From positions 62,001 to 126,000 of the forward strand of contig JAEUQC010000060.1 of NCBI GenBank assembly GCA_016789905.1: 64,000 nucleotides of DNA. The letters run 5' to 3'. A program made the translations under genes and the position numbers. The notes beneath the pieces were generated by a model. The model made no database searches. It was not told the origin of the DNA and was given only the letters and a program-made list of their open reading frames with translations. Each line of letters starts with the position of its first letter. Position 1 is the stretch's first letter. This document shows, piece by piece, positions 48,078-55,993 of the stretch. The DNA comes from Bryobacterales bacterium (lineage in GTDB: Bacteria > Acidobacteriota > Terriglobia > Bryobacterales > Bryobacteraceae).

Positions 48078-48818
48078 CTGGGACGCCGCCTTGGACAACA
48101 TTTCCTCGCCAGCCGCCCGATCCTAGAACGGATCGCGGCGAGCGTGTATGCCTCTTCCCCGGAGACGATTGTCGAAATTGGACCCGGGCAGGGGGCGTTA
48201 ACGGAGTTTCTGTTGGCCGGCGGGGCGCAGGTTCACGCGATCGAGTTGGACCCGATGATGGTGGTTCATCTGGGACGGCGGTTCGCCAGCCACCCCAATT
48301 TACACGTGCATCCGGCAGACGTTTTGGAGACCGATTTAGCGCAGTGGGGACCAGCGGTGCTGGCCGGGAACCTGCCCTACTACATCACCTCGCCGATTTT
48401 GGACCGCATCCGGCAGGCGCGGGAGACGATCCGGCACTCCACACTCCTGATTCAAAAAGAAGTAGCTGACCGGGTGATTGCCAAGCCAAAGACAAGGGAC
48501 TATGGCTACCTTACCGTGGTGACGCAGAGTTGGGCGGAGGTCCGGCATGTGGTGCATGTGCCGCCGGCGGCGTTCCGTCCGCCGCCAAAGGTGGATTCGT
48601 CGGTGATTGCGCTCGCTAGCAAAGCGGAACTGTTGGCGGACCTGGACGAATTCCTGAAATTCGCGGCTCATGCGTTCCGGCAGAAACGGAAGAATTTGCG
48701 AAACAACCTAAGCGGGGTCTACCCGAACGCCGATTGGACGCTGCTGCCGGAGCGCACGCTGCGCGCCGAACAGTTGACGATCGAGGAACTGCGTGCGTTG
48801 TGGGCCAAGTTATCCTAG
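48078..48818 (+). CDS. rsmA: 16S rRNA (adenine(1518)-N(6)/adenine(1519)-N(6))-dimethyltransferase
   Basis: KsgA/RsmA dimethylates A1518 and A1519 of 16S rRNA. The SAM motif VEIGPGQGALTE and the target-adenine motif NLPYYITSPIL are intact. The family N-terminus LGQHFL is encoded upstream of the first conventional start (GTG 48144). The only start-like codon that retains it, after an in-frame stop at 48057-48059, is CTG 48078, with AAAGG about 9 nt upstream. I therefore annotate from CTG (246 residues). The CTG start lies 5 nt after the anti-sigma stop. Confidence 0.88.
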   Translation: MGRRLGQHFLASRPILERIAASVYASSPETIVEIGPGQGALTEFLLAGGAQVHAIELDPMMVVHLGRRFASHPNLHVHPADVLETDLAQWGPAVLAGNLPYYITSPILDRIRQARETIRHSTLLIQKEVADRVIAKPKTRDYGYLTVVTQSWAEVRHVVHVPPAAFRPPPKVDSSVIALASKAELLADLDEFLKFAAHAFRQKRKNLRNNLSGVYPNADWTLLPERTLRAEQLTIEELRALWAKLS

Positions 48819-48824
48819 TTTTAG

Positions 48825-50246
48825 ATGCTTCGCGTACGTTTCGCCCCCTCTCCCACCGGCTACCTCCACATCGGCAGCGCCCGGACGTTCATATTTAACT
48901 GGCTGTATGCCCGACGCAACGGCGGCACGATGATTCTGCGGCTGGACGATACCGATGTGGAGCGGAACACCCAGCAGTCGATTGACTCCATTTTCGATGG
49001 ACTGAACTGGCTTGACCTGGGATGGGACGAGTTCTACCGGCAGTCTGACCGGCTGGAGCTGCACCGCGCGGCCGCGAATCGCATTTTGGAGAAGGGCTAC
49101 GCGTACCGGGACTTTACCCCGGCCGGAACTGCGACGGAAGAACGGGTACATGACGGCGGAGTGTTCGCCGGCGATCCGGAACAGCGGGCGATGTCGAAAG
49201 AAGAAAGCGACCGGCGGGCGGCGGCAGGCGAGCCATTTGTGATTCGCTTCCGCGTGCCGCGGGATACCGGCCGGGCGATTGTATTCAAAGACAGCGTGTA
49301 CGGTGACCAGAGCAAGAGTTGTGACGACATCGAGGACTTCGCCCTGCTGCGCTCGAACGGCATGCCGACGTACCATTTGGCATCGTGCGCCGACGACGCG
49401 GACCTGCGGATCAGCCACATCATTCGCGGGCAGGATCACCTGACCAACACCTTCAAACACATTCTGATATTTGAGGCACTGGGCGCGGCGCCGCCCCAAT
49501 TTGCGCACCTGCCGTTGCTGATCGCTCCCGACGGGGCGAAACTCTCCAAACGCAAGCACGGGCCGGTGGTCTCGGTAACGACCTATCGCGACGCGGGTTT
49601 CCTGCCACACGCGTATGTGAATTTTCTTTGTCTGCTGGGCTGGAGCCCGAAGGACAATCGCGAACAGTTGACGCGGCAGGAGATTGTGGACATTTTCAGC
49701 TTTGAGGGGATCAACCGGTCAAACTCGGTGGTGAACTTCACGGAGGAGGATCCGATTGATCCGAAGGCGCTGTGGCTGAACTCGCAGCACCTGCGGTCCT
49801 TGCCGGTGGCGGAGATCATGCCGGCGGTGGAGGCCGTATTGACCGGGGCCGGTTACGCCATTCCGGAGGACAAGTCACACTTTGCCAGTATTGTGGATGT
49901 GATCCGCGCCCGGTACACAACGTTGCTCGACTTTGCGGGCAAAGGGCGGCCGTTTTTTGCGGATACCTTCGCCATTGAACCATCGGCGATGGAAAAGCTG
50001 GACGCGCCCAACGCGCGGCCGTTGTTGCGGGAACTGGCGGCGAGGCTGGAGGCGGACCCGGAGTTTAGCGAGGCGACGGCGGAGGCCCACTTGCGGGCGC
50101 TCGCCACGGAAAAGGGCGTGAAGGCGGGCGTGCTGATTAATGGCTCGCGGGCCGCGTTGACAGGGCAGGCAGTGGGGCCGTCGGCCTTCGCGTTGTTCTC
50201 GGCTATTGGACGCGACCGGGTGATCGCCCGGTTGAAGGCGGTGTAG
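48825..50246 (+). CDS. gltX: glutamyl-tRNA synthetase
   Basis: A class I synthetase with FAPSPTGYLHIGSAR (HIGH motif at 15-18) and AKLSKRKHG (KMSKS-type). It attaches glutamate to tRNA-Glu. Length 473 residues, normal for the bacterial enzyme. Whether it also charges tRNA-Gln (non-discriminating) cannot be read from the sequence. It starts 6 bp after rsmA and is followed after 2 bp by the carbamoyltransferase, so the three are one unit. Confidence 0.97.
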   Translation: MLRVRFAPSPTGYLHIGSARTFIFNWLYARRNGGTMILRLDDTDVERNTQQSIDSIFDGLNWLDLGWDEFYRQSDRLELHRAAANRILEKGYAYRDFTPAGTATEERVHDGGVFAGDPEQRAMSKEESDRRAAAGEPFVIRFRVPRDTGRAIVFKDSVYGDQSKSCDDIEDFALLRSNGMPTYHLASCADDADLRISHIIRGQDHLTNTFKHILIFEALGAAPPQFAHLPLLIAPDGAKLSKRKHGPVVSVTTYRDAGFLPHAYVNFLCLLGWSPKDNREQLTRQEIVDIFSFEGINRSNSVVNFTEEDPIDPKALWLNSQHLRSLPVAEIMPAVEAVLTGAGYAIPEDKSHFASIVDVIRARYTTLLDFAGKGRPFFADTFAIEPSAMEKLDAPNARPLLRELAARLEADPEFSEATAEAHLRALATEKGVKAGVLINGSRAALTGQAVGPSAFALFSAIGRDRVIARLKAV

Positions 50247-50248
50247 CG

Positions 50249-51820
50249 ATGATCATTCTGGGACTTGGCGGACTACGGCATAACGCGGCGGCGGCGATTT
50301 CGAAAGACGGGCAATTGCTGGCAGCGGTGGAACAGCGGAAGGTGGCGCGGCATCCGGTGCCCGGTGTGCTGCCGATGGAGGCCATTCGGGCATGCCTGGA
50401 ACTAGCAAAGGCGCAGCCGGCGGCGGTGGACGTGGTGGCCATCGCGCGCCCGTTTTCTTCGGAAAGCGAGCTGCATTTGGAGTTGCGGCTGCAGTTTCCC
50501 AGGGCGCGCGTGGTGGCGGCGGAACATCACACGGCACACGCGGCGGCGGCCTATTATCTATCGGGCGTCGACCACGCAACGGTGCTCACACTGGATAGGA
50601 ACGGCGACTTCCGCTGCGGGGCAAGATGGAAGGCACACGGCACGGAACTGCATTTGGACAAGGAGTTGTACTATCCGGATTCGATTGGCGACGTCTACAG
50701 CCGCGTAACCGATTTACTGGGCTACCGGGCCAACTCGGATGAGCCCAAAGTGCAGTGGCTATCGGCGGCCGGGCAGCCCGCCTATGCGGGGTTGTTCGAA
50801 CAGATTCTGCCGCTGCATGGAGACTGGGCGAGCCACACAGACCGGCATTATTTTGACGGGGAGCGGATGTCGCGCGGAGGGTTCAGTTCCCGCTTTTATC
50901 AGGGATTGGGACTTGCCGATGGGGCGGCGGTGCCGGAAAAATTGGCGGCCGATGTGGCGTCGTCGTTGCAGGCGACAGTGGAGAAAATCGTGCTGCGGCT
51001 GGCCGGCACGGGCGAGAACCTGTGCCTGGGAGGCGGAGTGTTCCTGAACGGGTTGCTGGTGGAAGCGCTGGAACGGTCGGGACAGTTTAAGCACATCTAC
51101 GTGCAGCCGGCGGCGGGTAACGCAGGGACGGCCTTCGGGGCGTTGTGCCTGGCCTGGCACGAGACGCTGGGGCAGACAAAGCGCATGCACCTGGACAGTT
51201 TTTGCCTGGGGCCGGAATACACGAACGAGGAGATCAAACGGGTTTTCGAGAACTGCAAACTGCGGTTCCAAACGCTGTTGACGACCGATGCGATTCTGGC
51301 GACGGCGATTGAGCAACTGCAGCGCGACCGGATACTGGCCTGGATGCAAGGCCGGATGGAGTTTGGCTCGCGAGCTCTCGGAAATCGAAGTATTTTGGCG
51401 AGCCCGGTGAATCCGTACTCGACCGAGAATCTGAACGTGTTCATCAAGCACCGGGAGCCGTTCCGGAAGTTCGCCGCGTCGGTGCCGGTGGAGGTGGCGC
51501 ACGAATATTTTGAGGTGGGTTCAAACGCGCGTTATCTGTCGGCCGTTGGCCGCGTGAAACCGGCGCACCGGGACAAATTCGCGGCCGCCATTTTGGGTGA
51601 CGATATCGTGCGCGTGCATACGGTGGCCGAAAGCGACAATCCGCTTTACTGGCGGTTGCTGCATCGGGCCGCCGAGGTATTTGGCATGCCAGTGCTGTAC
51701 AACACCAGTTTCAATCTGTTTGGCGATCCGCTGGTGTGCACGCCGCGCGACGCCGTTCGAAGCTTGTATTCCTCGGGCATCGACTCGCTTATTGCGGGGT
51801 ATTTTTTTGTGGAGAAGTAG
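50249..51820 (+). CDS. carbamoyltransferase (NodU/CmcH family)
   Basis: The N-terminal Kae1-like domain has EHHTAHAAAAYY (metal His pair) and LTLDRNGDF; the YrdC-like/C-terminal half has GRMEFGSRALGNRSILASP and YNTSFNLFGDPLVCTP, the family signatures. It transfers a carbamoyl group from carbamoyl phosphate to a hydroxyl of a secondary product or sugar. No biosynthetic cluster is adjacent. It lies in the rsmA-gltX transcript. Confidence 0.93.
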   Translation: MIILGLGGLRHNAAAAISKDGQLLAAVEQRKVARHPVPGVLPMEAIRACLELAKAQPAAVDVVAIARPFSSESELHLELRLQFPRARVVAAEHHTAHAAAAYYLSGVDHATVLTLDRNGDFRCGARWKAHGTELHLDKELYYPDSIGDVYSRVTDLLGYRANSDEPKVQWLSAAGQPAYAGLFEQILPLHGDWASHTDRHYFDGERMSRGGFSSRFYQGLGLADGAAVPEKLAADVASSLQATVEKIVLRLAGTGENLCLGGGVFLNGLLVEALERSGQFKHIYVQPAAGNAGTAFGALCLAWHETLGQTKRMHLDSFCLGPEYTNEEIKRVFENCKLRFQTLLTTDAILATAIEQLQRDRILAWMQGRMEFGSRALGNRSILASPVNPYSTENLNVFIKHREPFRKFAASVPVEVAHEYFEVGSNARYLSAVGRVKPAHRDKFAAAILGDDIVRVHTVAESDNPLYWRLLHRAAEVFGMPVLYNTSFNLFGDPLVCTPRDAVRSLYSSGIDSLIAGYFFVEK

Positions 51821-52630
51821 GTAGGCCTGCTGGCGAAGCCCATCGATTTCGGCGCGAACGGCGCCGGCGCCGGGGGTGGACTGCCGCAGATACAATTCCA
51901 GCTCCGCGATGGCTCCCCGGGCGTGCCGCTGGGCAATGTCGAGGCGGTCGAGCAAAGGGTTTGCCTGGGCGATTGAAATGGTTGATATCGCGGAGTAGCC
52001 GGGGTTCAAGGCAATGAGCCGGCCGGTGTGCCTGGCAAGATCTTCCCGCTGCTCCTCGGCGACGTAGAGGTGGGGTGGAACCGGGTAGGGGTTGACGTAT
52101 TTGGGGTCGGCGGCAACGGTCACCTCCAACGCCTCCCGTGCTTAGGATGCGTGTCCGTTCTGGCAAAGCAACCGGTTCAATTCATGCCACGCCACCGCCG
52201 ACTTCGGATACATTGTGACAGCGCGGCGCAGTTCACGTTCCTCCTCGGCGCTTTCGTTTTTCGCCCGCGCCTTCGTTCCCATTTCCCACGCTTCGCGGGC
52301 GTTTTTCGGAGCGCTGAGCGTGGTGCCGCTGAATGCATCACCATCGATTCCGGCCGCCGGCTTCAACGTGAGATCTGCGGGTGGGAGCCGCATCTTCTGG
52401 AGGGGCGCGACATGTACGGATTCGGCATGGAAGCCTGCCAACGTGGCGCTCACCGTGCAACCGGCCACTGGGGCCTCGGATGAATTTCCGCACACCGTGG
52501 GTCCGCCCAAGGCGCGATTGGCGCCCGTGCCCATAAGCTGGCCAGAACTCGCCTTGAGAAGCGGTGATCCTTTTGGCTGCTGCGCGGCTAACGCAATGGC
52601 GACGGTTCCCAAGAGGACAACAGTACGCAT
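51821..52630 (-). pseudogene. decayed secreted TPR protein
   Basis: The first part (ATG 52630, signal MRTVVLLGTVAIALAAQ) ends at an in-frame TAA at 52142-52144 after LNRLLCQNGHAS. Reading through in the same frame continues as a TPR protein: AREALEVTVAADPKYVNPY, then EEQREDLARHTGRLIALNP, then AELELYLRQSTPGAG. The joined product resembles the family of secreted TPR proteins with the LSAPKNAREAWEMG lead-in. No stop follows before the 3' end of the carbamoyltransferase gene, and the middle appears eroded. It is either a pseudogene or two residual pieces. Confidence 0.7.
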
Positions 52631-52678
52631 GTCTACGGTGTTACAAAACACCTTGGCAGCGAAGTCCCTGTTTACAAG

Positions 52679-52767
52679 TGGTGGCGGAGGTGGGACTTGA
52701 ACCCACACGCACAGTGAAGTACGGCAGATTTTGAGTCTGCTGCGTCTGCCAATTCCGCCACTCCGCC
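52679..52767 (-). tRNA. tRNA-Leu (CAA), CCA encoded
   Basis: The acceptor stem GGCGGAG pairs with CTCCGCC, followed by A and CCA. The anticodon stem GCAGA/TCTGC encloses the loop CTCAAAA with anticodon CAA (52731-52733 on the plus strand). T-arm GTGGG-TTCAAGT-CCCAC. The long variable arm is typical of leucine tRNA. It reads UUG codons. Confidence 0.95.
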
Positions 52768-52809
52768 ACTTGTGCGAACAGCACCTTCAATATACCAGAT
52801 TTCGGTGGT

Positions 52810-54036
52810 TTAGAGATCGAGTTCGGTATCGATGAATAGAACATCGCCATAGGAATCCAGCGTCGCGCGGAATGGCTGGGCGGGCGGCTCGTCGGACCGG
52901 GCGACGTGAAGTTTTTTCGCCGCCAGATCGTCAAGCAACGACTGGCGAGGAATCATGGGCCACTTCTTCACCTCACCGGTGGGAATCATGACGCGGGCAT
53001 CATCGTTCAAATACTCGGCGACAAAGGAGACTGGCGTGGCGTTGTGGCTGCCGTGATGGCCCACCTTGTAGAAAGTGAGCCGCTTGAGCAGCGTCTGCCA
53101 GCGAGGGTTGGCAAGAATCTCGCTCCACGATCCCCACTGCGCGTCGCCGGGGAAAAGCAACCATTGCTTGCCAATGTGAAATAGCAATATGAGACTGGTG
53201 CCGTTTACCGCCTTTTCCAAGGCGACGAGGAGTTCCAATGCGGGTTCATCGAAAATCTCACCAATGTGCTTTTCGGTCTCCGCGGTGAAATCTTCGGGAA
53301 TAGAGGCATTGGCAGGATAGGTCTCTCGGGTGTGGCGCCACTCTGGACCAAATGGGGGCTCGCTGGTACCGCCTGCGGCAACGTCGCCGGAGAGGTGGTA
53401 CGCCTCGTTAGAAGGCGGTTCCATGTCGCGAACCACATCGGGGTTTCGCGATGGGCCCAGTACGTAGACTTCGACGCCCGGTAGCGCCGCCGGCCGAAGC
53501 GGGTCCCCCTCCGCCGCATTTGCCTCCGGCAGGAAGCGGCGTTCGGGCGAGCCCTGAAAGCCGCCATGCAGCAGGTTCATGGCTTTCGCATTGGTCAAGT
53601 TGTTACCCGCGTAGCCGAGCAGATAATCCGCCTCGGCAGGGTCGAGCGCCAACGCCGCCAGCGCCTTTACGGCTTTGCTGGCGCTCGTACTCTGTTTTTC
53701 GCAGATGCGGCGGGCTTGGGGATCGGTAGGGTGCTCGGTCCAAGGCATCCACACTTCGCCAACTTGCACATTATCCCAGCCAGGAAGGGCGAACCCAGAG
53801 ACGTGATCTTCGTGGCGGTGAGTGACAATGAGCAGGTCAATGATCTGGCCGCCGGCACCGGTTACGTCAGCCTGCACTTGCGCCGTGAGGGCTGCAAGCT
53901 TGGGACCTTTCGTTGAAAGTTTGTGCTTGCCGCAATCGATGAGAACGCGGAGAGGGCGCCCCAGAGTGGATGGGAGCGTCAGCAAAAAACAGTCACCGAA
54001 TCCCATGTTGTACATGCGGATATTGAAGGTGCTCAT
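52810..54036 (-). CDS. ComEC-like metallo-beta-lactamase-fold hydrolase
   Basis: The MBL zinc motif is THRHEDH (His73, His75, Asp77, His78). The later metal ligands are in LFPGDAQWGSW and KVGHHGSHNATP, as in the ComEC/Rec2-like soluble MBL proteins. No signal peptide or TM segment is seen, so it is cytosolic. The family cleaves phosphodiesters or other esters. It is co-translated with the preceding M4-like protease (ATGA overlap), which makes the pair a functional unit of unknown purpose. Confidence 0.88.
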   Translation of the reverse strand: MSTFNIRMYNMGFGDCFLLTLPSTLGRPLRVLIDCGKHKLSTKGPKLAALTAQVQADVTGAGGQIIDLLIVTHRHEDHVSGFALPGWDNVQVGEVWMPWTEHPTDPQARRICEKQSTSASKAVKALAALALDPAEADYLLGYAGNNLTNAKAMNLLHGGFQGSPERRFLPEANAAEGDPLRPAALPGVEVYVLGPSRNPDVVRDMEPPSNEAYHLSGDVAAGGTSEPPFGPEWRHTRETYPANASIPEDFTAETEKHIGEIFDEPALELLVALEKAVNGTSLILLFHIGKQWLLFPGDAQWGSWSEILANPRWQTLLKRLTFYKVGHHGSHNATPVSFVAEYLNDDARVMIPTGEVKKWPMIPRQSLLDDLAAKKLHVARSDEPPAQPFRATLDSYGDVLFIDTELDL

Positions 54037-55823
54037 AGCGCGCCTCCGTGCAGCGCGGCGAAGCCCATCAATCGCCGTAGGCGGATTTTCTGAAACTCCT
54101 CGTCCTGCCAGATGTGAAATGTGTCCCTGGCGGTGAGGGCGGCGGCGTAATCCGTTTGGCGAGCCTGGCGCATGGCCGCCGCGGGGGCGAACGGTGCCGC
54201 GGCGCCGGGCAGCGGCTTGGCGATCACGTAACGGGGTTGACCAAAGCCATTCAGAACCACCGTCGCGCCGCCGCGGAGTGGAATGCCGCCAGTGGCGGCG
54301 CTGGCCTCAGCCCTTTGCAGCAGTTGCACGATTACCTCAACAAGCAACTGCCCATCAATGCCCACCCGAAACGACGGATGAAGACCCGCAACCTGGACGG
54401 CCAACCCGGGGTGCAATCCAAGAGCGGCGGCGTGCCGGCGGGCCCAGGCGTGAATGGCTGGATAACGGTTCTTCCGGCTTTCGGCGTCGTCGTCGGCGCC
54501 GGCCGCTGGATTCCAATCGAGCGAAGAGTTACGGCTGGTGGCGGCGGCCTCCAGAATCATCTCCTGCTGAATCTCGGCTAGGAGTTCACTAATATCTTCC
54601 GGCGTACTGGGCGCGGGCGCGGCACGTTCCCAAAGCAGGGAATCCTCGGCCAGCGAACGGACGTTCTCCGGATAGATACCGCGAATACGAAATGCCTCAA
54701 TCAGGTTGCGTCGCAGCCCGAGTTCGCCGCGCGGATTGAGTTCAAAATCGGCGGTGACCAGGGCGCGCAGGAAGTCGCCAAAGGTAACATCGACGGGGGG
54801 CAGGTAGTCAAATGCTCGAATGCACATGCGAAGCGTCGCGTCAGCGACGGCACACGCCTCCCGGGCCAACCGCGCGGCCAGGTCCGGATGAATCGAACCC
54901 TGCGGCAGCAGGCCGGTGCCGCCGGTGGAGATGCGAAGCAGGTCCTGGATTTGCGAGAGATAGGTCTTGAAGAAACCGTCGAAGACCGCGGCGACAAGGA
55001 TAGAGCCGCGCGCATGGGGGCGCAGTTCCTTTTCCAGGTGGCGGGCGTCGGGTTTGTCCACCGCGGTACGGAGCGCGTCGCCGCCGCCTGTGGCATAACC
55101 GAATTGTTGCGCGAGTTTCACGATTTCGTCGTTGGCGCGGAGGTCGGACTGTGTTTCCTGAATCGCTTGCAGCAGAATCTCTTTGAAGCTGAAGTGTTGG
55201 AAGATGGCGATGATGTCAGAGAAAGCCTCGTGGAAAGCAAGCACATCCACATTGGTGGGTTCAAAGAAGAACGGGCGCAAACGGTGCGTGATGGCATGAG
55301 TCATCTCGTGGGCGATGATGTCGTGGGAGAGACAGGTGAACACCGGCTGGCCCGGGAGGTTCTGCCCGCCGCGGGACTCATCGGCGGGGAAGTAGCCGAA
55401 GAGGATAGCGTGGCGGCGAGGGTGAAAGAAGGCGTTGGCGCCCCGGAAGGCGTGGGGGAAGAGCTTGAGCGGTTTGCGGCCGCGGAAGTAGAGTCGGCGT
55501 CCTAAAGCGGAGTCGAAATTGGCGAGCACTTTGGAGGCGATGGCGTAGACCATCTGCTGGTGGAAACGCGGGTCGGCCTCGGTGGGGTCGAGCCCGTCCC
55601 GCATGAGGAGATAGGGATCTTCCAGGTGGACCGGGGTGTAGTAGGTTTGTGCGGATGAGTCGTAATCCACAACCTCAATGCGTTCGCCGCGAGGACCGGG
55701 TCGGAGCGGTTCGTAGGGCACCTCGCAGAGCATGCGATACAGCGGCGTGCGGCCGAGCATGGGATCAAACGCATAGACCTTCAAACGGCGGTGGGTGGGC
55801 GGGCTATATGGGATGGGCATCAT
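54033..55823 (-). CDS. M4-like (gluzincin) zinc metalloprotease
   Basis: The zinc motif HEMTH is at 172-176 and the third ligand Glu199 is in HEAFSD, matching the NExxSD box of thermolysin-like proteases. The first about 230 residues form the catalytic part; the next about 200 are helical and the last about 150 contain a beta domain (FRVGIDGQLLVEVIVQLL). There is no signal peptide or propeptide, unlike secreted M4 enzymes, so an intracellular protease is likely. Two ATGs (55823, 55820) follow a strong hairpin leader and promoter. Substrate and trigger unknown. Confidence 0.87.
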   Translation of the reverse strand: MMPIPYSPPTHRRLKVYAFDPMLGRTPLYRMLCEVPYEPLRPGPRGERIEVVDYDSSAQTYYTPVHLEDPYLLMRDGLDPTEADPRFHQQMVYAIASKVLANFDSALGRRLYFRGRKPLKLFPHAFRGANAFFHPRRHAILFGYFPADESRGGQNLPGQPVFTCLSHDIIAHEMTHAITHRLRPFFFEPTNVDVLAFHEAFSDIIAIFQHFSFKEILLQAIQETQSDLRANDEIVKLAQQFGYATGGGDALRTAVDKPDARHLEKELRPHARGSILVAAVFDGFFKTYLSQIQDLLRISTGGTGLLPQGSIHPDLAARLAREACAVADATLRMCIRAFDYLPPVDVTFGDFLRALVTADFELNPRGELGLRRNLIEAFRIRGIYPENVRSLAEDSLLWERAAPAPSTPEDISELLAEIQQEMILEAAATSRNSSLDWNPAAGADDDAESRKNRYPAIHAWARRHAAALGLHPGLAVQVAGLHPSFRVGIDGQLLVEVIVQLLQRAEASAATGGIPLRGGATVVLNGFGQPRYVIAKPLPGAAAPFAPAAAMRQARQTDYAAALTARDTFHIWQDEEFQKIRLRRLMGFAALHGGAL

Positions 55824-55837
55824 CGCCTACTTGCGCG

Positions 55838-55858
55838 AAAACCCGGCTTTTGGCCGGG
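55838..55858 (-). terminator. terminator-like hairpin in leader
   Basis: On the minus strand CCCGGC-CAAAA-GCCGGG is followed by TTTT, ending 15 nt before the ATG of the protease. The stem is perfect but the U-run is short, so it may act as an attenuator or may fold over the ribosome site. Confidence 0.5.
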
Positions 55859-55934
55859 CTTCCGCTGCGGATATGAGCCGCCTACCAGGCGGTACTCGTT
55901 GAATATCGCCTGGGATAGGCGGCCCAACATCCAG
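55838..55934 (-). ncRNA. structured 5' leader of the M4-protease/MBL operon
   Basis: Tandem complementary elements: a long stem pairing 55877-55891 with 55907-55923 (15 bp with a two-base bulge); two alternative local hairpins within those arms (CCGCCT/AGGCGG and CGCCT/AGGCG); a short TCCGC/GCGGA palindrome (55861-55871); and a GC hairpin followed by UUUU next to the ribosome site. The long stem and the two local hairpins are mutually exclusive, as in a bistable switch. It matches no riboswitch class that I can identify. Confidence 0.6.
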
Positions 55935-55940
55935 CCTGAT

Positions 55941-55968
55941 TATTTACGCCGCCATCAGGGGTTGTCAA
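55941..55968 (-). promoter_or_regulatory. sigma-70-type promoter of the M4-protease operon
   Basis: TTGACA (55963-55968) and TAAATA (55941-55946) are separated by 16 bp on the minus strand. Transcription would begin near 55934, immediately before the hairpin leader. Confidence 0.6.
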
Positions 55969-55993
55969 GATACTGATAGAGTCTCGAAAAAGA

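Noticed and set aside
55877..55923. Simple terminator for the amidase side
   Set aside because: It lies upstream of both divergent starts and its arms are not followed by a T-run on either strand.
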